A stretch of 64,000 nucleotides of DNA from Peribacillus loiseleuriae (GCF_001183985.1 NZ_LFZW01000001.1:2047783-2111782); one strand, 5' to 3'. Shown: positions 1 to 9,840, counted from the first letter of the stretch. Made by a program: numbers and translations. Notes: a model not told the origin generated them from the letters alone.

Positions 1-27
1 TTCGATCAAATTTATCAGCCAAAGTAA
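1..27 (+). CDS. C-terminal tail of a sulfate-binding protein (partial)
   Basis: The window opens inside a reading frame that ends FDQIYQPK followed by TAA at 25-27. Only eight residues are visible, so the product cannot be recognised from sequence. The position directly upstream of cysT, cysW and cysA makes the periplasmic-type sulfate/thiosulfate binding lipoprotein of the same importer the likely identity; this is inference from operon order. Confidence 0.45.
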   Translation, partial: FDQIYQPK

Positions 28-45
28 GTTTCTTTAACCAAAATC

Positions 46-68
46 GGGGCCTCCCCATAAAGGGCCCC
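46..68 (+). promoter_or_regulatory. Intercistronic GC hairpin
   Basis: GGGGCC at 46-51 pairs with GGCCCC at 63-68, followed by a short T-rich stretch (73-78). It lies between the binding-protein gene and cysT. It could be a leaky terminator or an mRNA-stabilising stem that keeps the binding protein more abundant than the permease; this is inference. Confidence 0.5.
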
Positions 69-97
69 AAGTATTTTTTACGGAAGGGGTCAACCTC

Positions 98-931
98 ATG
101 GCTCGTTTACAAAGCATGAAAATGAAAAGAGTGGGTGTACTACCTGGATTCGGGCTTTCGCTTGGGTTCACCATGTTTTATATAAGTCTCCTCGTGATTT
201 TGCCATTATCAATGGTTTTTATTAATACCGTTTCGGTGGAATGGGCAAAAATCTGGCAGACTATTTCTGACCCGCGTGTGATGGCCTCTTACAAGCTAAG
301 CATTGGTGCATCATTAACAGCAGCATGCATCAATGTGGTTTTCGGGGTGTTAATTGCCTGGATGTTGGTTCGTTATCGGTTTCCAGGGGCAAGAATCGTG
401 GATGGTCTCGTGGATTTACCCTTTGCTTTGCCCACGGCGATTGCTGGAATCGCCTTAACAACCTTGTATACGAAGAATGGTTGGCTCGGTCAATTTTTGA
501 GTTTTAAAGTGGCGTTCACGCCGCTTGGGATTATCATGGCTTTAACCTTTATCGGATTACCGTTTGTTGTTCGAACAGTGCAGCCTGTTTTACAGAACTT
601 GGATCAAGAAATGGAAGAAGCTTCAGCGAGCTTGGGGGCAAACCGACTCCAGACCTTTGTAAAAGTCATTTTCCCAGAATTATTGCCTGCGGCGCTAACT
701 GGGTTCGCACTAGCATTTGCGAGAGCCCTAGGTGAGTATGGGTCCGTGGTGTTTATTGCCGGGAATATGCCGATGCGGACGGAAATTACCCCACTGTTGA
801 TTATGACGAAACTTGAACAATATGATTATGCCGGGGCGACAGCCATTGCCGCCGTTATGCTTATTTTTTCGTTTATTCTCTTATTGATTATCAATCTATT
901 ACAATGGCGGACAAATCGCAAATTTATATAA
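98..931 (+). CDS. cysT: Sulfate/thiosulfate ABC transporter permease CysT
   Basis: 277-residue membrane permease subunit of the sulfate importer; it pairs with CysW and is driven by CysA. The protein has about six hydrophobic spans, starting around residues 15-45. A cytoplasmic EAA-type loop ([12 protein letters not shown], about residues 174-185) contacts the ATPase, and the C-terminal [16 protein letters not shown] stretch is typical of CysT. Length matches the family. A purine-rich RBS (GGAAGGGG, 82-89) precedes the ATG at 98; an internal ATG at 119 (MKMKR) is an alternative start. It is separated from cysW by only 13 bases, so the two are co-transcribed. Confidence 0.93.
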   Translation: MARLQSMKMKRVGVLPGFGLSLGFTMFYISLLVILPLSMVFINTVSVEWAKIWQTISDPRVMASYKLSIGASLTAACINVVFGVLIAWMLVRYRFPGARIVDGLVDLPFALPTAIAGIALTTLYTKNGWLGQFLSFKVAFTPLGIIMALTFIGLPFVVRTVQPVLQNLDQEMEEASASLGANRLQTFVKVIFPELLPAALTGFALAFARALGEYGSVVFIAGNMPMRTEITPLLIMTKLEQYDYAGATAIAAVMLIFSFILLLIINLLQWRTNRKFI

Positions 932-944
932 AAGGAGGGAAGAA

Positions 945-1835
945 ATGATGGCGGGACATGTTTCCATACAATATCCTCATTCCCCGGTAAACAGAACGAT
1001 GAAAGAATCGGAACCTCGTTTGGTGAAGTGGCTCCTTATCACAGCGGCTCTTGGATTTTTATGTTTGTTTTTGGTTTTGCCGCTCGTTGCCATTTTTATC
1101 AAAGCATTTGAAAAAGGAAGTGCAGTGTTTTCCGCTGCAATCAGCAGTCCTGATGCCTTATCCGCGATTAGGTTAACGGTGTTAGTTGCTTTGATAACGG
1201 TACCACTAAATGCCATCTTTGGAGTGGCTGCTGCCTGGGCGGTAACGAAGTTCAATTTTAAAGGAAAAAGCTTACTCATTACGATTATTGATTTGCCCTT
1301 TGCCGTTTCGCCTGTGATCGCGGGATTAGTGTTTGTGTTATTATTTAGCAGCCATGGTATATTTGGCCCTTGGCTGCAGGCGCATAATATAAAAATTATC
1401 TTTGAGGTGCCGGGAATTGTTCTGGCAACCTTGTTAATCACGCTTCCTTTTGTGGCTAGGGAATTAATTCCGTTGATGCAGACACAAGGGACGGCCGATG
1501 AAGAAGCCTCTATGACGTTAGGGGCAAGCGGTTGGAAGACGTTTTTATTGGTGACTCTTCCAAATATTAAGTGGGGCTTATTATATGGCATTATTTTGTG
1601 TACTGCCCGCGCAATCGGGGAATTTGGTGCTGTATCCGTTGTGTCCGGGCATATTCGCGGCGTAACCAATACAATGCCGCTTCATATTGAAATTTTATAC
1701 AATGAATATCAATTTTCAGCAGCCTTTGCGGTTGCTTCCTTAATGTCGCTATTCGCCATTTTCACCTTGGTTGTGAAGAATCTGATTGAATGGAAAGCGA
1801 AAAAATCCATGGTATCTGAAGAAGGAGGTTTCTAG
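945..1835 (+). CDS. cysW: Sulfate/thiosulfate ABC transporter permease CysW
   Basis: 296-residue second membrane subunit of the sulfate importer. It has a hydrophilic N-terminal tail of about 25 residues, six membrane spans, and an EAA loop ([15 protein letters not shown]) followed by [19 protein letters not shown], the CysW family pattern. A strong RBS (AAAGGAGGGA) lies just before the ATG at 945. The stop codon TAG at 1833-1835 is one base from the cysA start, and the cysA RBS lies inside the end of cysW, so translation is probably coupled. Confidence 0.93.
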   Translation: MMAGHVSIQYPHSPVNRTMKESEPRLVKWLLITAALGFLCLFLVLPLVAIFIKAFEKGSAVFSAAISSPDALSAIRLTVLVALITVPLNAIFGVAAAWAVTKFNFKGKSLLITIIDLPFAVSPVIAGLVFVLLFSSHGIFGPWLQAHNIKIIFEVPGIVLATLLITLPFVARELIPLMQTQGTADEEASMTLGASGWKTFLLVTLPNIKWGLLYGIILCTARAIGEFGAVSVVSGHIRGVTNTMPLHIEILYNEYQFSAAFAVASLMSLFAIFTLVVKNLIEWKAKKSMVSEEGGF

Positions 1836-1836
1836 G

Positions 1837-2907
1837 ATGAGTATTCAAATCAGAAATATTTCAAAATCGTTCGGGACTTTTAGAGCCCTTGATCAAATTA
1901 ATATCGATATTCAAACGGGTGAGCTAATTGCGCTTCTTGGTCCTTCTGGTTCAGGGAAGACTTCCCTCCTAAGGATTATCGCGGGATTAGAAGCGGCAAA
2001 TCAGGGAGCTATCCTGTTTGGTGATGAAGATATAACCCATGTCAGTACAAAAGAACGGAAAGTGGGATTTGTGTTCCAACATTATGCATTATTCCGCCAC
2101 ATGACTGTGTTTGATAATATCGCTTATGGGTTAAGAGTACGTCCGCGAAAAAGCAGACCAAGCAAACCGGAGATAGAAAAGAAGGTAAAGGAATTGATAA
2201 AATTGGTAAAATTAGAGGCGTTTTCCAATCGTTATCCTTCCCATTTGTCTGGTGGACAGCGCCAGCGTGTGGCCTTAGCGAGAGCTTTGGCCGTGGAGCC
2301 CAAAGTTCTTTTGTTAGATGAACCTTTCGGTGCATTAGATGCAAAGGTACGGAAGGATCTGCGCCGCTGGTTAAGAAAGCTCCATAATGATTATCAGATT
2401 ACGAGTATATTTGTAACGCATGATCAGGAGGAAGCGCTCGATGTTGCGGACCGAATCGTGGTTATGAATGAAGGAAAGGTTGAGCAGATTGGCACCCCGG
2501 AAGAAGTGTATGATTATCCCAATAGTCCATTTGTTTATCACTTCTTAGGCAATGTCAATTTGTTTAAAGGACGTCTTCATAACGGGAAATTACGGCAAGG
2601 TCATTTTGAAGTTGATGCACCTGAATTTTTAGGAGCCGAGAATACAGAAGCCGTAGGATATGTCCGGCCGCATGATATCAACATCGAAAGAGAAAAGAGT
2701 CCGGATGCCGTTGCTGCAACAGTTATATATATTCATATGATTGGGGCGGTCGTCCAACTTGAACTCATTCGAACAGACACAGGAGATGTTTTAGAAGCAG
2801 AATTAACAAAAGAACATTTTCGAAGCCTCAATTTAATAACAGGTGTGGAAGTCTATGTCAAACCAAAACAATTAAAAGTGTTTATTCCAGAGGATTATTC
2901 CATTTAG
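1837..2907 (+). CDS. cysA: Sulfate/thiosulfate ABC transporter ATP-binding protein CysA
   Basis: 356-residue ATPase that powers sulfate import. Visible motifs are Walker A GPSGSGKT (35-42), signature [14 protein letters not shown], Walker [13 protein letters not shown] and the switch histidine in [11 protein letters not shown]. The last 120 residues form the TOBE-type regulatory domain. The ATG at 1837 is chosen because GAAGGAGG lies nine bases upstream and [13 protein letters not shown] is the usual N-terminus; the frame is open upstream but lacks such a site. It is the last gene of the cys operon seen here; no CysC, CysH or other assimilation gene follows. Confidence 0.95.
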   Translation: MSIQIRNISKSFGTFRALDQINIDIQTGELIALLGPSGSGKTSLLRIIAGLEAANQGAILFGDEDITHVSTKERKVGFVFQHYALFRHMTVFDNIAYGLRVRPRKSRPSKPEIEKKVKELIKLVKLEAFSNRYPSHLSGGQRQRVALARALAVEPKVLLLDEPFGALDAKVRKDLRRWLRKLHNDYQITSIFVTHDQEEALDVADRIVVMNEGKVEQIGTPEEVYDYPNSPFVYHFLGNVNLFKGRLHNGKLRQGHFEVDAPEFLGAENTEAVGYVRPHDINIEREKSPDAVAATVIYIHMIGAVVQLELIRTDTGDVLEAELTKEHFRSLNLITGVEVYVKPKQLKVFIPEDYSI

Positions 2908-2980
2908 ACATCATGAACATGCAAATGAAGCCTTACTTCAAAATAAAGTGTACCCTTTGTAAAGGACATTAAAAAAAAAG

Positions 2981-3226
2981 CTAGGCAACTTGAAGGAGGT
3001 GCTGTCTGTATTTTGCAGGCGGCATCTTTTTTAGGTTCCATTGTCCTCGATAATGATTGTAATAGGTCATATAACTTTTCACTTCGCGTTTCACATCTTT
3101 TAATGTCTCACATTTTTTCAAATCTGTTTCATCTTTAAATTGGCCAAAGAATGATTCTTGTGGGGCATTATCCCAACAGTTTCCACGACGTGACATGGAT
3201 TGTCCTAATTTCATTTTCTTCACCAA
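2981..3226 (-). pseudogene. IS3-family transposase, C-terminal fragment
   Basis: The 81-residue reading frame contains SRRGNCWDNAPQESFFG, the region around the catalytic glutamate of the IS3-family DDE transposase. It continues through YNHYRGQWNLKKMPPAKYR to a normal C-terminus. The N-terminal three quarters, including the two catalytic aspartates, are absent. The break at about 3225 coincides with the start of an unrelated truncated gene on the other strand, so a deletion probably removed parts of both. It is non-functional. Confidence 0.85.
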
Positions 3227-3543
3227 CTTTTGAAACTGATTTTACTTGGGGTTATAACTTTGAAAAGGGAAAAAAATATCTTATTTATCTTAACGAAGAG
3301 AATGGGATATATACTAACAGTCCATGTAGTCCTGTTAGTATGGTAAATTCAAGTAGTGAGTATGAGAAACTGCTTGGAGAGGGTTTAAAGCCGAAAGAAA
3401 AGGTTAATTTAGGTTATAAGATGTGGTTTATGTTTGATAAGGATTTAGACCTTGTATTTACCTTATTACTAATGGTAATTTCCATAATCTTAATTTGGAA
3501 ATGGTACATAAAAAGATTAAAGTCAAAGAACAAAAAAGATTAA
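3222..3543 (+). pseudogene. C-terminal remnant of a membrane-anchored secreted protein
   Basis: About 107 residues from FETDFTWGYNFEKGKKYLIYLNEENG to a single C-terminal membrane span (LVFTLLLMVISIILIWKW) with a lysine-rich tail. The GYNF-x-KGK-x-YL-x-Y pattern, a later Cys and VLGEG-like spacing recall Bacillus secreted proteins with a netrin/TIMP-like fold. The signal peptide and the N-terminal cysteines are missing. The start is lost at the junction with the IS3 fragment. The family assignment is tentative. Confidence 0.5.
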
Positions 3544-3587
3544 TTTTCCAAACCAGCTAATAGAAGCTGATATGTTATTCCGTACGT

Positions 3588-3708
3588 AAAAGAGCGCTTT
3601 AATTGAACAAGCAGCTAAAAGGATCTTCCAACCGAAGATTCTTTTTCAGTACCTATAAGGGTGATTATGTAAACCCTTCTTGATATAAAATAAGAGGAGC
3701 TTTTTTAT
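3588..3708. repeat. Dispersed intergenic repeat, family R3 (copy 1)
   Basis: This stretch runs AACAAGCAGCTAAAAGGATC, then a GATCTTCC/GAAGATTC hairpin with a T-run, then GGTGATTATGTAAACCCTTC and a second T-rich segment. Its first half recurs at 8926-8996 and its second half at 9895-9950. Hairpin plus T-run means it may also terminate transcription. Confidence 0.6.
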
Positions 3709-3794
3709 CTAGCTTATTAAGCTAATGGTTGAAATCAGTTCAAGAAGATGCAAAGGGAATATATTCAATTAGAATTTAATGAGGGTGGTAGTTT

Positions 3795-4235
3795 ATGAAA
3801 TTACCTAACGGTATAACTGGCTTTTATGAACAACAATGCGAACCTCCAAAAATTGATGGAAAACAATTTAAACAGTTATGTTTCAGTATCATAAAAAATA
3901 ACGGAGGAACGGTTTTAGAATTTAAAGCACCAACAGAAGAAACAAATTTCTTTGATGTGGAAGTTAATGTTTTTAATAAACATTTTCATATACTGCTGAA
4001 TGCACATTATCCTTTACTAACTTTTGCTTCTGTTGTTAATTTCGGAGAAATTAATTTTATTGATGAACCTCATTTATATAAAGAATTTAGCCCTTTTTAT
4101 AGTGTTTTGGGTACTAAGGAGCTGAACGAACCATTTTTTCAAAAAGACAATGAATTTAATAATGCTGAATTGAAACAAATAGCCTATTGGAAACCCGAAA
4201 GAATTGGAGATGTAATCTTTAATTATTGGGATTAA
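3795..4235 (+). CDS. Conserved hypothetical protein
   Basis: 146-residue soluble, acidic protein beginning MKLPNGITGFYEQQCEPPKIDGK and ending YWKPERIGDVIFNYWD. The start is supported by GAGGGTGG just upstream. I recognise the general pattern of a Bacillus protein of unknown function with this N- and C-terminus, but no catalytic motif or domain that I can name. Such small proteins often sit near toxin-immunity loci, but nothing nearby shows that here. It is followed by a good terminator, so it is probably monocistronic. Confidence 0.7.
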   Translation: MKLPNGITGFYEQQCEPPKIDGKQFKQLCFSIIKNNGGTVLEFKAPTEETNFFDVEVNVFNKHFHILLNAHYPLLTFASVVNFGEINFIDEPHLYKEFSPFYSVLGTKELNEPFFQKDNEFNNAELKQIAYWKPERIGDVIFNYWD

Positions 4236-4286
4236 GTCTATTTAAAGCAAACGTCCTTGTTGAACTAACGGGTGATTTCGTATTAT

Positions 4287-4325
4287 AAGGTCGACCAGTA
4301 AAGATTACTGGTTGACCTTTTTTTA
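4287..4325 (+). terminator. Rho-independent terminator
   Basis: AAGGTCGACCAGTA pairs with TACTGGTTGACCTT across a five-base loop (one G-T pair), followed by seven T. It ends the hypothetical gene at 3795-4235. Confidence 0.9.
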
Positions 4326-4332
4326 ATAGAAT

Positions 4333-4522
4333 CTATTATATCAGTAGCCAGGGTAGGACGTACGGGTGCGTGGGACATGATCCCGTGAACTAAACTGTCC
4401 GCCCCCTACTTGTAGAAACATGTTTGAGGCTAGTTGGGACGTAGATCTCGTATAACAAGCGAAGCTATGACACTACATGGAGGACTGGGGGTACTGGTTA
4501 GTACGTAGAGGAGGAAAAAACG
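4333..4522 (+). ncRNA. IS110 left-end leader, probable bridge RNA
   Basis: The 190 bases before the IS110 transposase start have no coding potential and are more GC-rich than the flanks. They contain short self-complementary stems such as GGGA-catga-TCCC (about 4367-4379). In IS110-group elements this leader is known to be transcribed as the bridge RNA whose loops pair with target and donor DNA. The exact RNA ends, the loops and the IS boundary cannot be fixed from one copy. Confidence 0.55.
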
Positions 4523-5709
4523 ATGAATCCAGTAGTTGGTCTGGATGTGGCAAAGGGAGAGAGCCAAGTTCAGGCATTTTTAAATAAATCAAAACCGTAT
4601 GGGAAGAGCTTTTCAATAAAGCATACTAGAGAGGAATTAGATCATTTTATCGGATTTTTAAAAGAGATCGAAGAATGCCTATGATCAATTTAGAATCTAC
4701 AGGGCATTACCATACGCCCGTTATTCAATACTTGGAGGAACAAGGGGTTCTATATATCTTACTAAATCCCATTATTTCTTATCAGGCAAAGAAGTCTAGT
4801 TTACGAAAGGTAAAAACAGACTCAATCGATGCGTACCAGTTGTGTGTGCTGTATTACAAAGAGGATTTTGAACCTCATAAAATTAGAGGAATTAAGCTTT
4901 TAGACCTTCGGAATTTGTCAAGGCAACAGGAAATCGTAACGAATATGTATGTGGAAGCTAAACTTCAGTTTCATACTATTTTAGATCAAGTGTTTCCTGA
5001 ATACCGAAAAGTTTTTGGCGATTTATTTTCAAAGGTTTCATTATTGATGTTAAAAGAATACCCTACTTCAGAGACGGTATTAACAGTCGGGGAAAATAAA
5101 CTAGCAGAGAGTGTAATGGAGTTCTGTCCTAGCCGATCTGGTCAATGGGCATGGGAAAAGGCCAAAAAAATAATGGATTCCGCATCTCGAAATCCATTTC
5201 GAACAAGCGTGTATCAAAGTCACTTAATTAATCTGCGTATGTATATGGAGTCGCTTTTTCATTACCAGGGACACCTTTCTGATTTGGAAGATCGTATAGT
5301 TGCCCTGGCAAATGAAATGGAAGAATATAAGATGATCCAATCGATTCCTGGTATAGGAGAAAAAATCGCAGCCACGATGATCTCTGAGATTGGTGAAATC
5401 GATCGGTTTAATCATCCGAAAAACTCGGCCTACGCTGGATTCGGCCCTAGTGTTCACTCATCAGGTAAGTTTACGGCAACCATTAATCGTATTACAAAAA
5501 GGGGTTCGAGTAGACTACGTCAATCCCTGTATCTTGCCGTTTTATGCGGGATAAGGAGTTCAAGAAACAAAAAGCTTAAAGCGTTCTATGATAAGAAAAA
5601 GTCAGAAGGAAAGCCAGCCAAAGTGGCAATCGTTGCCTGTATGAATAAACTTCTTCATTGGATTTACGCTTTATTAAAGAGAAAAGAAATGTTCCTAGAT
5701 TTAACCTAA
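4523..5709 (+). pseudogene. IS110-family transposase, frameshifted
   Basis: The N-terminus starts MNPVVGLDVAKGESQVQAFL at 4523 after GAGGAGG and carries the first RuvC-like aspartate. That frame stops at 4682, and the rest of the protein continues in another frame from about 4675: NLESTGHYHTP, KTDSIDAYQL, then the C-terminal IPGIGEKIA helix-hairpin-helix and GFGPSVHSSGKF with the catalytic serine. The catalytic DEDD and serine residues all survive, but in two frames, with a small deletion near 4670. The element is probably dead unless the frame is restored; a programmed shift is not usual for IS110. Confidence 0.85.
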
Positions 5710-5837
5710 TTAACGGTTTTGTGAAACGGAGAAGAATCCTTCCAAAAGGGCTTTGGAGGGCTATTTGTCATGACCAAAAATAGTATATCATAAGGGAAAT
5801 GAAAATTTTAGAGAAAGATATTGACATCCTATTAGCT

Positions 5838-5940
5838 GGTTTAATTCAACAACGCGATCACCAAATTGGTGGTCTTTTCAATGTACGAAAATATACAAAA
5901 TCATACATTTGAAAAAAACTTCTTCAACTAATAAAGCAGG
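5838..5940. repeat. Dispersed intergenic repeat, family R2 (copy 1); holds most of the 5710-6042 gap
   Basis: The core has the hairpin GACCACC-like arms GATCACCAAATTGGTGGTC, then CAATGTACGAAAATATACAA and CTTCTTCAACTAA. Closely related copies lie at 61618-61690, 62985-63098 and 63604-63706. The preceding bases (5710-5837) should include the IS110 right end. Confidence 0.7.
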
Positions 5941-6042
5941 ATTGTTGAATAGGTGCCTGCCGATTTTTTAAAAAATACCATTATATGCTGAAATACAATG
6001 AAACGACGCGAGGTTTGTTACAAAGTTTAGGAGGTAACACTA

Positions 6043-6646
6043 ATGAAACGAATGCCATTTGAACGTCCAACTGACTATTATGATGAACGTATATTTTCAA
6101 TTGATGAACAAATTTGTTCTTTGTTGAAACAACGTAAAGAACTGTCTAACAACAATCCAGGTTTTCCACCTCTGGAAAATATCTCTCATTGGGCTGAAAA
6201 GTTCGGTCTGCATGAGGATTTATTAAGGTTATTATTTGGAGAACTGAGAAATGATGAAGAATTTCGGCCTCGTGTTGAACCTACTGGATTTCAAAGAAAT
6301 TTACCAATCTTAAAGTTAGTTGAAAAAGGAAAATATTTATATTCGGTACCATGTATTCGTCAATATGAAAATGCCAGCGTTGTAAATTTAGATATCCATT
6401 GGGATGCCACAAACGATTCTCATGGTGACACTTCTTGGTATAGATTTCTTGAATTATTTGTAGGAGATTATTATGATTGTCGAGTTACTGGAGGTGGTGG
6501 TTCAGAAGGGCATATCACCTACAATTTCATTGTGTCTCCCACCTTTACCAGACGATATATCAGGGTTTGACTTAGTTTTTAAAGAATTTAGTACCCCTTT
6601 TAAAAACAAACCGACTGGTCTTGAAATCGCAATGCATTTGGAATAA
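6043..6646 (+). pseudogene. Conserved hypothetical protein, frameshifted near its C-terminus
   Basis: The main frame (6043-6570) starts after AGGAGG and encodes DERIFSIDEQICSLLKQRKE, a helical start with chorismate-mutase-like spacing, then a beta-rich part. It ends abruptly at YNFIVSPTFTRRYIRV. In the next frame the sequence continues sensibly from 6542 as LPDDISGFDLVFKEFSTPF to a stop at 6644-6646. One extra base in TCTCCCACC (about 6537) explains both frames. Function is unknown; I infer a recent frameshift because the flanking code is otherwise clean. Confidence 0.65.
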
Positions 6647-6783
6647 ATTTCATTAACGGGTGCTATAGCGAAAGAAAAATTTGCATAAAACACCCCTTTT
6701 TTATGCAGCTACCAAGCTTCTTCAGAAGCCGATAATGTTGATTCATCAACCATGTGTAAAATCATGTATAAACGATAAAAATG

Positions 6784-6826
6784 AACAATTCGGAACCCCT
6801 TGAGCATCAGGGGGTTCCGAATTGTT
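6784..6826 (-). terminator. Strong terminator of the efflux operon
   Basis: A perfect 16-base inverted repeat (AACAATTCGGAACCCC and its complement, ten-base loop). On the minus strand it is followed by CATTTTTATCG, so it should end the minus-strand tetR-MFS transcript; it may work in both directions. Confidence 0.85.
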
Positions 6827-6851
6827 CCACAGACGCCTCGTGTCTTTCTAA

Positions 6852-8054
6852 TTATTGCGCTAAGCTTTCTGTCAATTGGTTTTCTTTCCACATGACTGTA
6901 ATACCGAGGCCAATGACCATAATTACGGCAGCGAAAAGATATGGATAGTGGATGTTTACGTCAAATAGGATTCCGCCCATGGCTGGCCCGACGATAGTAC
7001 CTAAACTCGTATAAGTAGAGTTCATTCCAGCAACAAATCCTTGTTCTTTCCCGGCAGCTTTTGATAAATATGTTGTTAATGCCGGACGAAGCAAGTCAAA
7101 TGCAAGGAAGATAAAGCAAGCTACCGCCAACACTGCCAAAAAGCTAGAGATCATGGTGGACGCCATCGCCAATATTGCACCTATAATTAAACATAATTGG
7201 ATTAGTTTCTTTTCACCGAGCAGATCTACCATTTTTCCAAACATAAATACTTGTACAACAACGCCGAAGATTGAGCTTATTGTAATAATAGCTGCAATGT
7301 CCTTCGGCGTGAAGCCGAATTTATGATCAGAAAATAGGCTAAAAACAGTTTCATATGCTGATAAACCGAAAGCGAGTACAAATACAATGATAAATGCAAT
7401 AAAGTAAAGCGGATTAAGTGATCTTTTTAAATCGCCAATAAAGTTTGTTTGCTTTGTATTAGCAGAAATTTCTGCAAGCTGTTCCTTTGTAAGCGGCTCT
7501 TTTAAAATAAAGATTGATGAAATGCATGCTAAAAAAGCAATGGCTGCTGCAAAGAAGAAGGGCAAGCGCATACCATATTCTGCAATAAAGCCACCGATAC
7601 CAGGTCCTATAATAAAGCCAGTACTAATGGCGGCAGAAAGATAGCCCATCGCTTTTGGACGTTCCTGAACTGATGTAATATCTGCAACATATGCAGAAAC
7701 ACCTGGCATAATAAAGGCGGCACTAATTCCTCCTAGGATCCTTGATAGATAAAACACCGATACGTTCGTGCCTAAACCAAAGATAAGTTCTGAAATACCA
7801 AAAAGGAATAAACCGATGATGATGATTTTCTTTCTGCCATAACGGTCAACAAAGCGACCTGAGAATGGTGACATAAGCAGTTGTGCTACCGCAAATACGG
7901 CAACAAGATAGCCCATCGTACTTCCTGATAAATGCATGCTATTCATAAAAGACGGCATAACGGGGATGATGAGTCCAATTCCTAGAAATACAATGAATAT
8001 ATTGCTTAGAAGAATAATTAATACCGTCTTTTGTTCTTTAATTGGTTTCATCAT
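6852..8054 (-). CDS. MFS multidrug efflux transporter (DHA1, NorA/Blt-like)
   Basis: A 400-residue protein with about 12 membrane spans. It carries the MFS motif A GRFVDRYGRKKII in the loop after span 2 and the drug/H+ antiporter motif C-like GPGIGGFIAEYG in span 5. It probably exports drugs or toxic organic compounds by proton antiport. Two adjacent ATG codons follow GAGGAGATAAT, and the second (MKPIKEQK) is equally possible. It lies 25 bases downstream of the TetR gene and shares its transcript, so repression is likely through the palindrome at 8681. The substrate cannot be told from sequence. Confidence 0.88.
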   Translation of the reverse strand: MMKPIKEQKTVLIILLSNIFIVFLGIGLIIPVMPSFMNSMHLSGSTMGYLVAVFAVAQLLMSPFSGRFVDRYGRKKIIIIGLFLFGISELIFGLGTNVSVFYLSRILGGISAAFIMPGVSAYVADITSVQERPKAMGYLSAAISTGFIIGPGIGGFIAEYGMRLPFFFAAAIAFLACISSIFILKEPLTKEQLAEISANTKQTNFIGDLKRSLNPLYFIAFIIVFVLAFGLSAYETVFSLFSDHKFGFTPKDIAAIITISSIFGVVVQVFMFGKMVDLLGEKKLIQLCLIIGAILAMASTMISSFLAVLAVACFIFLAFDLLRPALTTYLSKAAGKEQGFVAGMNSTYTSLGTIVGPAMGGILFDVNIHYPYLFAAVIMVIGLGITVMWKENQLTESLAQ

Positions 8055-8079
8055 GTATTATCTCCTCTTTCTATATGTA

Positions 8080-8661
8080 TCATTGATGTGAAATACCTCT
8101 CCAAAATACTGTCCAAGAGGCTGCTAATTTAGCCTGCAGCCGTTTCTCATCATTGCCGTATACAAGCTCCAGCAAAATGGAATCGACTACTCCTAAGAAT
8201 GCAAAGGTCGGCGTTATTGCTGCATCTCCGACGATTAATTTAGCATTGATCCAATCCTGAAATTTACTTTCCAGTATCGCCTGCATCTTTTCCTCAATAT
8301 CTCTGACTTCCTGTTCGATTACTTTTTCAAGATGGACTGGCGGAAAAAAAGACATACGCAGCCAAAACTTTAACTGCTCATTTCTTTGGAAAAGATCGAT
8401 GACCAATTGTAGATATCCGTATAAATCTTTTTCAGGATTTTTTGAACCAAATTTACTGAAATATTGGCGTTTTGAAGATAGCTCCGTCTCTTTCGCATCA
8501 CGTAAAACTTGCAGAAAAAGATCATCCTTTCCTTTAAAATGGGCGTAAATGGATTGCTTTTTCATGCCGACTTCTTCAGCTATTTGAGCAAGGGATGCTC
8601 CTTCATAACCATGAATGGTAAAATATTTTAGAGCAGCCTCTTTAATTTCATTACTTTTCAC
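8080..8661 (-). CDS. TetR-family transcriptional regulator of the efflux operon
   Basis: About 193 residues. The N-terminal helix-turn-helix is clear: IKEAALKYFTIHGYEGASLAQIAEEVGMKKQSIYAHFKGKDDLF. The rest is a helical ligand domain. The GTG at 8661 is preferred because GAGG lies eight bases before it; an upstream GTG at 8670 overlaps that RBS. It is first in a two-gene operon with the MFS pump, with a perfect 12-base palindrome just upstream, the usual layout of an autoregulated drug-responsive repressor. Confidence 0.88.
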   Translation of the reverse strand: MKSNEIKEAALKYFTIHGYEGASLAQIAEEVGMKKQSIYAHFKGKDDLFLQVLRDAKETELSSKRQYFSKFGSKNPEKDLYGYLQLVIDLFQRNEQLKFWLRMSFFPPVHLEKVIEQEVRDIEEKMQAILESKFQDWINAKLIVGDAAITPTFAFLGVVDSILLELVYGNDEKRLQAKLAASWTVFWRGISHQ

Positions 8662-8680
8662 TAATATCACCTCGATTTTT

Positions 8681-8692
8681 ACGAACGTTCGT
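8681..8692. promoter_or_regulatory. Palindromic operator, probably for the adjacent TetR
   Basis: ACGAACGTTCGT is a perfect 12-base palindrome 20 bases before the regulator start. TetR repressors typically bind such sites; the assignment rests on position. Confidence 0.65.
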
Positions 8693-8925
8693 CAGTTATA
8701 TTAGCAAATTAAATAAATATAATCAAGAGGATAATATATTTAGATATAAAAAAATTTTAATCTTTTAATGTTAAATAAATATTGTAATACAGATTATTAT
8801 GTCAGTTTTCGACTTATATAATTACAAATTATAAGAGGTAGCATAAGCAAAAAAGTACAGACCTTAAATCATTTTTAGTTTATAGAAAAGTATTTGCAGC
8901 AAGGTAAGTATAAAAATCTTCAACA

Positions 8926-8996
8926 ATCGGGTGCATTAATTAAACAAGCACCTAAAAGGATCTTTGACCGGAAGATCCTTTTTCATTGACGATAAA
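8926..8996. repeat. Family R3 repeat (copy 2) in the 8701-9146 gap
   Basis: AACAAGCACCTAAAAGGATC is followed by a GGATCTTTGACCGGAAGATCC hairpin and T-run, matching the first half of the 3588-3708 repeat. The rest of the gap is AT-rich with no gene that I can see. Confidence 0.6.
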
Positions 8997-9146
8997 TTAC
9001 TTTATGTTAACTGAAAATGTATAGCATATTCATAAAAAAAGAAAATTAAACCATGTCTTGCTCTATGAGAAGGTATAACTTCGAGGTCGTATTGAACATC
9101 AAAGAAAGATATGAAATAATCTTATTAACTATTAGGAGGGATTTAA

Positions 9147-9710
9147 ATGACATTACTTTCAGAGATTTTTGAATACAATAAACAATTTGTTGAAAATAAG
9201 GAATATGAAAAATACGAAACGACTAAATTTCCTAATAAAAAAATGGTTATTCTTACATGTATGGATACTCGCCTTGTTGAATTATTGCCTCAAGCGATGA
9301 ACCTTAAAAATGGTGACGTAAAGCTTATCAAAAATGCAGGAGCAATCGTTTCACACCCATTTGGAAGCGTGATGCGAAGTATATTAGTTGCAATTTATGA
9401 GCTTGGAGCAAAAGAAGTCGCCATCGTTGGGCATCACGGTTGTGGGATGAAAGGGTTAGAACCTAATTCTTTCTTAGAAAAATGTGGACAGGCCGGATTA
9501 GATGAAACAATCATAACAACTTTAATTAATGCAGGTATTGACATCAAAAGTTGGTTAACAGGATTTCAATCGGTTGAAGAAAGTGTCGAACAAAGCGTTA
9601 AGATGGTCAAAAATCATCCAATGTTCCCTAAAAATATTAGTGTCCATGGACTTGTCATCTGCCCAGAAACAGGAAAATTGGATATAGTAGTAGACGGATA
9701 TGAGAGTTAA
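9147..9710 (+). CDS. Beta-class carbonic anhydrase (YtiB-like)
   Basis: 187 residues; catalyses reversible hydration of CO2 to bicarbonate in the cytoplasm. Zinc site: C38 with D40 and R42 (TCMDTR), then H96 and C99 in GHHGCG. This matches the short Firmicute beta-CA group rather than the longer plant-like forms. The start follows TAGGAGGG. The gene stands alone with a terminator downstream (9841) and repeats on both sides. All catalytic residues are intact, so it is likely functional. Confidence 0.93.
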   Translation: MTLLSEIFEYNKQFVENKEYEKYETTKFPNKKMVILTCMDTRLVELLPQAMNLKNGDVKLIKNAGAIVSHPFGSVMRSILVAIYELGAKEVAIVGHHGCGMKGLEPNSFLEKCGQAGLDETIITTLINAGIDIKSWLTGFQSVEESVEQSVKMVKNHPMFPKNISVHGLVICPETGKLDIVVDGYES

Positions 9711-9840
9711 TTGGTTGAAAGAAAAATCTTTCTTATATCCTGTTATTTAGCTCATACTACGGATAAGAGCAAAACAGTTACGAAGTTTAAAGATAATATG
9801 TTAAATTAACTTCCTACATCGAAGATTATGTGAACACGAA

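Noticed and set aside
977..1669. Long minus-strand frame under cysW
   Set aside because: It is antisense to a clear permease gene, has no RBS and a composition like a shadow of membrane-protein codons.
4523..5709. Programmed frameshift in the IS110 transposase
   Set aside because: IS110 elements normally encode one uninterrupted protein, and there is no slippery heptamer at the break near 4670. A small indel is simpler.
6709..6891. Minus-strand 60-codon frame at the end of the efflux gene
   Set aside because: It is made of the terminator hairpin and the reverse-frame end of the MFS gene.
8681..8692. Shared operator between the 8.7 kb TetR palindrome and the resolvase half-sites at 49.5 kb
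   Set aside because: Both contain ACGAACG, but the resolvase sites lack the full palindrome and belong to a different protein family.
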